Source: JACVRW01 sp963746825 (GTDB lineage: Bacteria; Actinomycetota; Thermoleophilia; Solirubrobacterales; Thermoleophilaceae). From it: a stretch of 64,000 nt of DNA. Positions within the stretch are counted from its first letter, which is position 1. Each line of letters opens with the position of its first letter. The notes under the pieces are model-generated. The model ran no database searches and had not been told where the DNA came from. It saw nothing but the letters and a program-made list of their open reading frames with translations. Shown piece after piece: positions 43,370 to 49,451 of this stretch. The stretch spans positions 248,001 through 312,000 of the forward strand of contig CAVVCU010000005.1 of NCBI GenBank assembly GCA_963746825.1. The letters run 5' to 3'. Both the position numbers and the translations under genes were made by a program.

Positions 43370-43945
43370 TCAATGGAGGGTGGGTCGGTAGATGAGCTCC
43401 TGTGTGTGGCCGTCGAGGGTCCGGCTCTCGATCAGCTCGAGGTCGAAGTCGGCCGCACCCTTGAAGATGGGGTCCAGCCCGGTCTGACCGGTGATGACGG
43501 GAAAGAGAGTCACCTGGACGCGATCGACGAGGCCGGCGGCCATCAGCGCGCGGTTCATCGACAGGCTGCCGTGCGAGCGCAGCGGAACGTCTGACTCGTC
43601 CTTGAGCCGGGCGACGACGTCGACGGCGTCGCCGCTCACGAGGGTCGCGTCCGGCCAGTCGAGGGGGCCTTCCAGCGTTGTCGACACGACCGTTGCCGGC
43701 AGGCTCCTCATCCGCGTGACCCAGGCGTCACGCACGTCAGACTCCGCGGTGCTCGAGGCCAGCATCTCCACGAACTGTCGATAGGTGTTGGCTCCGAGGA
43801 CCATCCGCTGCTCCTCGCCGAACAAGTCGAGGCGATGGTCGAGGAACTCGGGGCCTTGCTTGCCCCAGTAGCCGGACCAGTCGGCGGTGGCGGCGCCGTA
43901 GCCGTCGAGGCTCGAAAAGACGTCGAAGGTGTAGGTGGCGCTCAA
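43370..43945 (-). CDS. RibD-C/dihydrofolate-reductase-like protein
   Basis: The protein is 191 residues from TTG 43945, chosen because AGGAGG lies six bases upstream; a TTG at 43960 would overlap that site. The fold signature is YTFDVFSSLDGYGA, MVLGANTYRQFVEML, ATVVSTTLEGPL, VPLRSHGSLSMNRALMAAGL and VDRVQVTLFPVITGQTG. Members of this actinobacterial family bind NADPH, but most are not true folate reductases. It is paralogous to the protein at 45237-45815. It is divergent from the LacI regulator gene, with a perfect palindrome in between. Confidence 0.85.
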   Translation of the reverse strand: MSATYTFDVFSSLDGYGAATADWSGYWGKQGPEFLDHRLDLFGEEQRMVLGANTYRQFVEMLASSTAESDVRDAWVTRMRSLPATVVSTTLEGPLDWPDATLVSGDAVDVVARLKDESDVPLRSHGSLSMNRALMAAGLVDRVQVTLFPVITGQTGLDPIFKGAADFDLELIESRTLDGHTQELIYRPTLH

Positions 43946-44000
43946 TGTCGTCCTCCTCAAGAGCGGTTGATTTGGTGGGTCGAGCGGTCCGTCACGAGTA

Positions 44001-44024
44001 ATCTACAACCATATGGTTGTAGAT
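44001..44024. promoter_or_regulatory. Perfect 24-bp palindromic operator candidate
   Basis: The 12-bp arm ATCTACAACCAT is followed directly by its exact reverse complement, giving 24 bp of uninterrupted dyad in the 158-bp spacer between the divergent RibD-like and LacI-type genes. The ACAACCATATGGTTGT core is like sites bound by ArsR/MarR/PadR-type regulators in actinobacteria. LacI-family sites usually have a central CG, absent here. Confidence 0.7.
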
Positions 44025-44103
44025 AGCGTGCGCGGGCTCATCTGCCCCTTCTTACTTGCCTCAACGACCTGCCTAGCGGCTTATCTGTATCGTTATAGCA
44101 ACC

Positions 44104-45222
44104 ATGTCGAGATCTCGTTCAGCCGCCGGCGCGCCGGGTGCCGCGCGACGTTCCGGACGCAGGGTGGGGCTGCGCGCAGTGGCGGAGGAACTCGGGGTCT
44201 CGACGATGACGGTGTCGAACGCCTACAACCGTCCCGACCAGCTCTCGGCTGCGCTCAGAGAGCGGGTGCTCGACGCCGCCCGCGACCTCGGTTACCCCGG
44301 GCCGGATCCGCTGGCCCGTGGGCTACGGCGCGGGCGGGCCGGCGCCATCGGCCTGGTGCACGACACCCGGCTCTCCTACGCCGTGCGCGACCCCGCGTTG
44401 CTCCCGTTCCTCGGCGGAGTGGGTGACACCTCGGAAGAGATGGGGCTCGGCCTGCTGCTCATCTCAGGCAGCGCCGAGTCCCGCGGGGCAGTGGCGATCA
44501 GCGACGCGCTGGTCGACGGGCTGATCGTCTACTCGGTGGCAGCGGGCGACCCGCTGCTGGCGGCGGCGCTCAAACGCCGCCTTCCGTTGGTGATCGTCGA
44601 CCAGCCGATCGTCGAGGGCGTAGCGCTCGTCGGGATCGACAATCGCGCCGCCGCACGCGAGCTGGCCGATCACGTGCTCGGGTTCGGGCATCGCCGTCTG
44701 GCGGTGATGAGCCTGCCGCTGGTGCCCGACGGCCGGCAAGGGCCGGCTGACCCGGCCCGCCAGCGCCAAGTCCGCTACCCCATCCACCAGGCCCGCCTCG
44801 AGGGCTACGGGGACGCGCTCGAGGCAGCCGACGTGGCTCGAGCGAGCACAACGGTCTACGAATGCGCCGCCAGCACGAGGCGCTGCGGCCGTGACGCGTG
44901 CACGGCTCTGCTCGACGATGCCGAGAAGCCGCCGACGGCGATCCTCGCCGCCAGCGACCAGCTCGCGCTGGGGGCGATCGAGGCCGCCCGCGAACGCGGG
45001 CTAGCGGTCCCCGAGCAGCTGTCGATCGTCGGCTTCGACGACATCCCCGAGGCAGCCTCGGCCCCCTGCCCGCTCACCACGGTGCGCCAACCGCACGATC
45101 GCAAAGGCACGCTCGCCACCGAGCTGCTCGCGGCCGCACTACGCGGCGACCGATCGCAAGACCACGCCCTGCTCGATCACCAGCTCGTGCGCCGGGAGAG
45201 CGTGAGCGTCCCGCCCAACTAA
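44104..45222 (+). CDS. LacI-family transcriptional regulator
   Basis: The 372-residue protein has an N-terminal LacI helix-turn-helix at about 20-66 (VGLRAVAEELGVSTMTVSNA, LSAALRERVLDAARDLGYPG) and a periplasmic-binding-protein-like effector domain (GAIGLVHDTRLSYAVRDPAL, VDGLIVYSVAAGDPLLAAAL, GFGHRRLAVMSL, AASDQLALGAIEAARERGLA, VPEQLSIVGFDDIPEA). The conserved hinge-helix Leu region is present. The ligand is unknown. ATG 44104 lacks a clear ribosome site but follows an AT-rich stretch, so leaderless translation is possible. The RibD-like gene 14 bp downstream is likely in the same operon. Confidence 0.88.
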   Translation: MSRSRSAAGAPGAARRSGRRVGLRAVAEELGVSTMTVSNAYNRPDQLSAALRERVLDAARDLGYPGPDPLARGLRRGRAGAIGLVHDTRLSYAVRDPALLPFLGGVGDTSEEMGLGLLLISGSAESRGAVAISDALVDGLIVYSVAAGDPLLAAALKRRLPLVIVDQPIVEGVALVGIDNRAAARELADHVLGFGHRRLAVMSLPLVPDGRQGPADPARQRQVRYPIHQARLEGYGDALEAADVARASTTVYECAASTRRCGRDACTALLDDAEKPPTAILAASDQLALGAIEAARERGLAVPEQLSIVGFDDIPEAASAPCPLTTVRQPHDRKGTLATELLAAALRGDRSQDHALLDHQLVRRESVSVPPN

Positions 45223-45236
45223 GAAAGGAGAGCCCA

Positions 45237-45815
45237 GTGTCAAGCCTCATGGTGGACTTCATCACCTCACTCGACAGCCACGGGGGGACCACGGGGGGCT
45301 GGCCCGGCTTCTGGGGCATGGAGGGGCCGGAGTACCTCGCTTGGATCAAGGAAGACGAGGAGAGGGAGCACATCGCCCTGATGGGCGCGACGACGTACCG
45401 GGAGATGGCGGGGTACGCCGCCGACATGCCCGACGAGCCCAGTCTCGCCGCGATGACCGAGGGGCCCAAGGTGGTGTTTTCCTCCACCCTGGAGAAACCA
45501 CTGTCGTGGGCCAACACGGAGCTGGTCGACGGGGACGCGGTCGAGGCCGTGCAGGACTTAAAGCGGCGCGACTCGCGACCGCTGCGGACGGTCGGCAGCA
45601 TCAGCCTGTGCCGGTCGCTGCTCGAAGCCGGCCTGGTGGACCGCCTCCGTGTGGTCGTCTTCCCAGTCATCACCGGCGCCACCGGCAAGGACCGCCTTTT
45701 CGAGGGGTGTCCCGACATCGCCCTCGAGCTGGTCGACAGCCGCATGTTCGACGGTCGGCTCCAATTGCTCGAGTACGTACCCACAGTGCTCGATAGGCCG
45801 CCCGGCGCCGGGTGA
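45237..45815 (+). CDS. RibD-C/dihydrofolate-reductase-like protein, second copy
   Basis: The 192-residue protein starts at GTG 45237 with AAGGAG at 45225-45230. It carries LMVDFITSLDSHGGTTGGWP, HIALMGATTYREMAGYAADM, KVVFSSTLEKPLSWANTELV, LRTVGSISLCRSLLEAGLVD and RLRVVVFPVITGATGKDRLF. The arrangement matches the protein at 43370-43945, pointing to an old duplication around the LacI gene. The NADPH-dependent reductase role is inferred from fold family only. Confidence 0.85.
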   Translation: MSSLMVDFITSLDSHGGTTGGWPGFWGMEGPEYLAWIKEDEEREHIALMGATTYREMAGYAADMPDEPSLAAMTEGPKVVFSSTLEKPLSWANTELVDGDAVEAVQDLKRRDSRPLRTVGSISLCRSLLEAGLVDRLRVVVFPVITGATGKDRLFEGCPDIALELVDSRMFDGRLQLLEYVPTVLDRPPGAG

Positions 45816-46080
45816 AGCACCGGGGGGCAACGAGCGTCGCGGTGGCCATGGTCGCGGTGTTTGCGATCGGAGCGCCGGCCTGGGCTGCGACGCGTCCCGC
45901 GGACGGCAACTGGCGTGGCGAGGGGATGCTCGCCAGCGGCGGATGTTGAGCGGCTTGGGGTGGAGCCCCTTTCGCCGGCGGGCGTCGCCGGGCTTGCCGA
46001 AACGCACGAGCTGGATTCGGTCGAGCTGTTTCGCAGGACGGCCGGCAATCCGTTTTTGTCAGCGAAGTGCTGGGGCGTGA
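45813..46080 (+). pseudogene. Scar of two gene fragments: truncated secreted protein and LuxR/AAA ATPase remnant
   Basis: A GTG at 45813 opens a signal-peptide-like frame (KHRGATSVAVAMVAVFAIGA, PAWAATRPADGNWRGEG) that stops after only 45 residues at 45948. Immediately after, in another frame, comes RLGVEPLSPAGVAGLAETHE followed by LDSVELFRRTAGNPFL. This is a well-known C-terminal motif of the ATPase domain of LuxR/SARP-type regulators (pattern LxPLSxxAVxxLA...RTxGNPFF), cut off on both sides. Neither fragment can be functional as it stands. The junction abuts the end of the recombinase-like gene. Confidence 0.6.
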
Positions 46081-46091
46081 GCCCCCGGCTG

Positions 46092-47846
46092 CTACCCCTT
46101 CCCGTGGCTGCCGTTGCTTGGCTTGCGGGCATCGCGTTTGGGGCGCTTGTATCCGGCCGCGGCCTGCACGCTCGAGGGACGCCATTCGGCGCCGCCGCGA
46201 AGGGTCGGCACGCCTTCTGCGTTGAGCGTGTCGGCGATGGCTTGGAGGGTCAGGCCTCGCGCCCTCATGTCGGCGATTCGATCCTTGAGAGCCGGGCGGT
46301 CGGCCACCGCGGGCCGGCCCGACGACTTGCGGCTGTCGCGGGCGGCTTGAAGGCCCTTTCGCGTGCGCTGGTCGAGGCTCTTGCGCTCGAGGGTGCCGAC
46401 GTTCGCCAGCGCCTCCGCGGCAACCCGGCCATCGGGATCGCCGGTATCCAGCTCGATGTCGAGGACGACGAGCCGAATCCCGCTCGCGCCCAGGCGGTCG
46501 ATCAATGTGCCCAGATGAGCGGCCGACCTGGTCAGGCGCTCGAGGCTCGCGACCACGAGCGCGTGCGCCTCCCCGGCCTCGAGTCTCTCGATGGCATAGA
46601 TCAGGCCCGGGCGCTCCAGGTCCGAGCCGTTGTGAGACTCGAAGTCACGCACGACCTCGACCGATTCATATCCGTGGCTCACACCCGCCGCCCTGATCTG
46701 CTCGGTCTGCGTGTCGAGCTCGGTGATCCGAGAGTCGGCATCGGCCGCGCTGACGTAGCCGAGCGCCCGCTGAGGCTCCGACCGGCGCCCAATCCGGCCG
46801 GGCCGGGTGGGAAGCGGTATGACGTCGTCGGGGAGCGCTTCGAGCGGTTTTCGCTGCGCGGGCTCCGGAGCCTCCGGCTTCGCCTCCTGCCCTGCGGCCA
46901 GCGCGGATTCGGGCGGGGCCGGCTCCTTCTCGGCAGCCGTGGACTCCGGCGCGGGCTGCTCCGCCTCGACCAGCGTGGGAGCTTCCGGCGTGGACTGTTC
47001 GGTCTCCGTCGGCTCGACAGCGTCAGGCGATGGTTCCTTCGCCCCGGTCGGCTCGGCCCCCTCCAAAAAGGACTCCTCGGCTTCCTGCGGCAACCCGGAG
47101 ACCTCTGGCAACGGGTCCGTACGCGTCGGCTCGGCCACGTCGCGCGAGGGCTGCTCCGCCCGGGCGGGCTCCACGAGGCTCGGCGTCGGCTGCTCGCGTG
47201 GCGTCGGCTCGACAGCCGCGGGCTCCGAGCCGTTCTTCATCCGCCCCTTGGCAGACATAGCCACGGCCGTTGGCCCGACCGCGACCGCTCCCGACGACCG
47301 ATCCAGGCTCTGCGCCTCCGCCGTGCTGGTTCGCACCGGAGTCGGTCCGACACGAGCCTGGCGCCCGCGCCCGGCCTCGCGCCGTCTCCTGATGAGCCTC
47401 AGGGCGGCTTTTGCGGCGAAGACCCCGCCGAGGAAGGCGAGCACGTTCAAGACTGGAAACAGCCAGGGTGAAAGGCCGATGCCGGACTCGTTCGCCGCCC
47501 GCTCACCCTCTGAGGGAGCCGACGCCTGCGGGGCGGTCTGCATCTCCTCCGGCGCAGGTGACTGCCGGCCTTCGGGCGTGGGCCGCGGTGACTTGTCCGA
47601 GTCGAGCGGGAACTCCTCGGGCTGGGCAACCGCGCTTTGGACGGCCACGCCCGGCAGGGCGATCGTCATCAGGGCAAGCGCGAAAAGCACTGCGATCAGC
47701 GCGGAACGCTGCAGGAACATCCCGCGAGTCAGCAGCCCGGCGCCGTCGGTCGCTTCGGCGAGCGCACCGTCGGCCGAGCCGGCCACCAGCGCCGCGCGCC
47801 GCAAGTAACCCGCTCTTTGCATCCTGGCCTGCTCGGACTCGTGCAT
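46092..47846 (-). CDS. Membrane-anchored protein with degenerate serine-recombinase (resolvase) domain
   Basis: This is a 584-residue protein. Membrane helices lie at about 48-70 and 127-147, the second followed by RLIRRRREAGRGR, which puts the C-terminal part in the cytosol. A Pro/Glu/Thr-rich linker (about 165-350) leads to a resolvase-type domain at about 360-500 (ALGYVSAADADSRITELDTQ, EVVRDFESHNGSDLERPGLI, RLEAGEAHALVVASLERLTR, VVLDIELDTGDPDGRVAAEA). A recombinase-type helix-turn-helix follows at about 518-562 (LTLQAIADTLNAEGVPTLRG). The canonical YxRVS motif reads Y-V-S-A-A (364-368), so the usual catalytic Ser and a key Arg are replaced. It probably binds DNA without recombining it. Function unknown. 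Confidence 0.8.
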   Translation of the reverse strand: MHESEQARMQRAGYLRRAALVAGSADGALAEATDGAGLLTRGMFLQRSALIAVLFALALMTIALPGVAVQSAVAQPEEFPLDSDKSPRPTPEGRQSPAPEEMQTAPQASAPSEGERAANESGIGLSPWLFPVLNVLAFLGGVFAAKAALRLIRRRREAGRGRQARVGPTPVRTSTAEAQSLDRSSGAVAVGPTAVAMSAKGRMKNGSEPAAVEPTPREQPTPSLVEPARAEQPSRDVAEPTRTDPLPEVSGLPQEAEESFLEGAEPTGAKEPSPDAVEPTETEQSTPEAPTLVEAEQPAPESTAAEKEPAPPESALAAGQEAKPEAPEPAQRKPLEALPDDVIPLPTRPGRIGRRSEPQRALGYVSAADADSRITELDTQTEQIRAAGVSHGYESVEVVRDFESHNGSDLERPGLIYAIERLEAGEAHALVVASLERLTRSAAHLGTLIDRLGASGIRLVVLDIELDTGDPDGRVAAEALANVGTLERKSLDQRTRKGLQAARDSRKSSGRPAVADRPALKDRIADMRARGLTLQAIADTLNAEGVPTLRGGAEWRPSSVQAAAGYKRPKRDARKPSNGSHGKG

Positions 47847-48192
47847 CTGACCCCCCTAGTCTGCACGGACTCTAGGCACCAAACGCTGCACCAATGCCCC
47901 AACTTGCCCTCGGAATCGCCGGAGCGCCACTTTTGGGCCGTTTACGCACCCAATGGATTGTGTAACGCGCGTGGAGCTCAGCTGCCGGTAGGCCGCAGGC
48001 CGTGGCAGCCGGGAAGGTCCTCTAAGCCCGCGTAGCCGCCGCGGGCGCTTATACCCAGAGGCCCTCTTCGCCGCGAGACCTCGAAGCTGAGCTTGTTCGA
48101 CCGGCTCGATTTCGCCTACCTCGCACACTGCGCAGGGCCGAATTTCGCACCTCCCGGAGGTTTTTTCCGCTCACCTGGGGTAATCCTTAAGC
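47847..48192. promoter_or_regulatory. 346-bp divergent intergenic region between the recombinase-like and sigma-4-like genes
   Basis: This spacer serves two divergent genes. The minus-strand gene has an AGGGGGG site just before its ATG. Toward the plus-strand gene there are GC-rich segments with self-complementarity (around 47990-48060) and a hairpin with T tract at 48149-48166, inside what would be the 5' leader. I recognise no riboswitch family or tRNA in it. The size and structure allow two promoters and leader-based control. Confidence 0.4.
48149..48166 (+). terminator. Small hairpin plus T tract in the leader of the sigma-4-like gene
   Basis: ACCTC-CCG-GAGGT (48149-48161) forms a 5-bp stem followed by six T residues (48161-48166), 27 bp before the ATG at 48193. 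It resembles a weak intrinsic terminator. Its position suggests either premature termination in the leader or simple insulation. The stem is short, so confidence is low. Confidence 0.35.
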
Positions 48193-49221
48193 ATGGGGGT
48201 CGGCAGGACCACGCGCACGCTGTGCGCCGTCGTGGCGACGGTTGCGCTATTCCCTGCCCAAGCCGGGGTTGCCCAACAGCTTCCCTCGGTTCCCCCCACA
48301 CCTAACCTGCCCCCCACACCTAACCTGCCCCCCGCGCCGAACCTGCCGCCGGCGCCTCCCGTTGAGGTGCCCAGCACGCCGTCTCTGCCCGCGCCTGACG
48401 TTTCGGCACCCGACGTACACGTGCCCGACGTCCGGACCCCTCAAGTTCCGGTCTCCCCGCCTTCGACACCGAAGCTCCCGTCAACGGGGGTAGGGACTAA
48501 CGCGGTTCCCACTCCCGGATCTTCAGCCGGCCAGTCGTCCAATCCGAGCTCTCCCGGTGGTCAGGCCAGCGTGCAGGGCCAGACCGCAGCGGGGGGCGGA
48601 CCTGGCTCTCCGGCCGACCGCAAGAGGCGCTCTGCAGACCAGCGTGGCGTGAGCGTCGCGCCGCCTCGAAGCCCGGGCCAGCAGCGGCTCGAGCGCGTCG
48701 TGCGGCGGCGGTCCGCGTGCCTGCCGGGACTTCCGTCGGCCCAGCGCCGGGTCGTCGTTTTGCGCAGCGGTTTCGGCCCGGGCGGCCCGCGGGCGCGGCC
48801 CGATGTCGCGCGGATGCTCGATACCGGCGTACGGCGAGTGGCACTTCTCGAGCGGCAGGCGATCGAAGCCCTTAGCACGGACGGTCCCGGCGGAGCCTGC
48901 TCAACGGCGCCCTCGTACCTTGCAAGCGCTTCGGGCGGCCTCCTCGACCTGCTGGGTCTCGGCGATAACCTGGGTGAGGCGGAGGGCCGCTCAGACGGCT
49001 CGGCCGAGGGCGCCCAGGCCCAGGCCCAGGTCGCCGGTCAGAGCGACACGGGCGGCGAATCGAAGTCCTCAGACAGCCCCACCGTTCAGCTCCCGCTGGG
49101 ATTGCCGTCCACCAGCGTCGCGGACCTAACCTGGCTGTTCGTCATCGTGCTGCTGCTCTTCTTCGCGGCGGGGGTGGGGAAGGTGCTGTTGTCCTCGCGG
49201 CGCACCGCCCAGCACAGCTGA
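48193..49221 (+). CDS. Secreted, C-terminally anchored Pro-rich protein with sigma-70 region 4-like domain
   Basis: This 342-residue protein has a signal peptide (about 1-27, ending PAQAGVAQ), a Pro-rich stalk with six-residue repeats (PPTPNL/PPAPNL, about 34-60) and a Ser/Gly/Pro-rich linker. A folded core lies at about 176-236, followed by another linker and a C-terminal helix (about 310-332, LTWLFVIVLLLFFAAGVG) before SSRRTAQHS. The core reads LPSAQRRVVVLRSGFGPGGP, then RPDVARMLDTGVRRVALLER, closely following the pattern of sigma region 4 (LPxxxRRVLxLRxGL...VARxLxxSxxRVxxLExxAL). Cys176 and Cys236 flank it, as if disulfide-linked. The topology places this DNA-binding-like fold outside the membrane. 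Function unknown. Confidence 0.72.
   Translation: MGVGRTTRTLCAVVATVALFPAQAGVAQQLPSVPPTPNLPPTPNLPPAPNLPPAPPVEVPSTPSLPAPDVSAPDVHVPDVRTPQVPVSPPSTPKLPSTGVGTNAVPTPGSSAGQSSNPSSPGGQASVQGQTAAGGGPGSPADRKRRSADQRGVSVAPPRSPGQQRLERVVRRRSACLPGLPSAQRRVVVLRSGFGPGGPRARPDVARMLDTGVRRVALLERQAIEALSTDGPGGACSTAPSYLASASGGLLDLLGLGDNLGEAEGRSDGSAEGAQAQAQVAGQSDTGGESKSSDSPTVQLPLGLPSTSVADLTWLFVIVLLLFFAAGVGKVLLSSRRTAQHS
48292..48345 (+). repeat. 18-bp coding tandem repeat (three units)
   Basis: Two identical units CCCCCCACACCTAACCTG (48292-48309 and 48310-48327) are followed by a diverged third (48328-48345). They encode PPTPNL, PPTPNL and PPAPNL in the Pro-rich stalk of the secreted protein. In-frame change of copy number would alter stalk length. 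Confidence 0.9.
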
Positions 49222-49280
49222 GAGACGGTTTCAGCCAAGCTGACGTGGCAGAGCGATCGCCCTGACGCTCTCGAAGCGGA

Positions 49281-49353
49281 TAGCTCCGCCTGGATTCGAA
49301 CCAGGGACCTCACGATTATGAGTCGTGCGCTCTAACCGCTGAGCTACGGAGCC
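49281..49353 (-). tRNA. tRNA-Met(CAT), elongator (or Ile2)
   Basis: The minus strand gives a 73-nt cloverleaf. The acceptor GGCTCCG pairs with CGGAGCT (G1-U72 wobble) with A discriminator, the D arm is GCTCAGCGGTTAGAGC, the anticodon arm CACGA-CTCATAA-TCGTG has CAT, and the T arm is CCTGG-TTCGAAT-CCAGG. No initiator-type C1 mismatch or triple G-C pairs in the anticodon stem are seen, so it is elongator Met or lysidine-modified Ile2. CCA is not encoded. Confidence 0.93.
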
Positions 49354-49451
49354 GGGGGTACCGAGTTTAGACCGACCTCGGTGCCGTCGCGTTTGGCGCG
49401 GTCGGGGTCGGGGTACCTCCGGCGTGCCTTCAACGCACCCAGGAGAGAGAC

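Noticed and set aside
46092..47846. Active integrase of a mobile element with tRNA-Met (49281-49353) as attachment site
   Set aside because: The recombinase domain lacks the catalytic Ser motif and is membrane-anchored. No duplicated tRNA end or other element genes are visible.
48292..48345. Short direct repeats considered as a CRISPR or intergenic repeat
   Set aside because: The units are 18 bp, contiguous without spacers and in frame, encoding a Pro-rich stalk.
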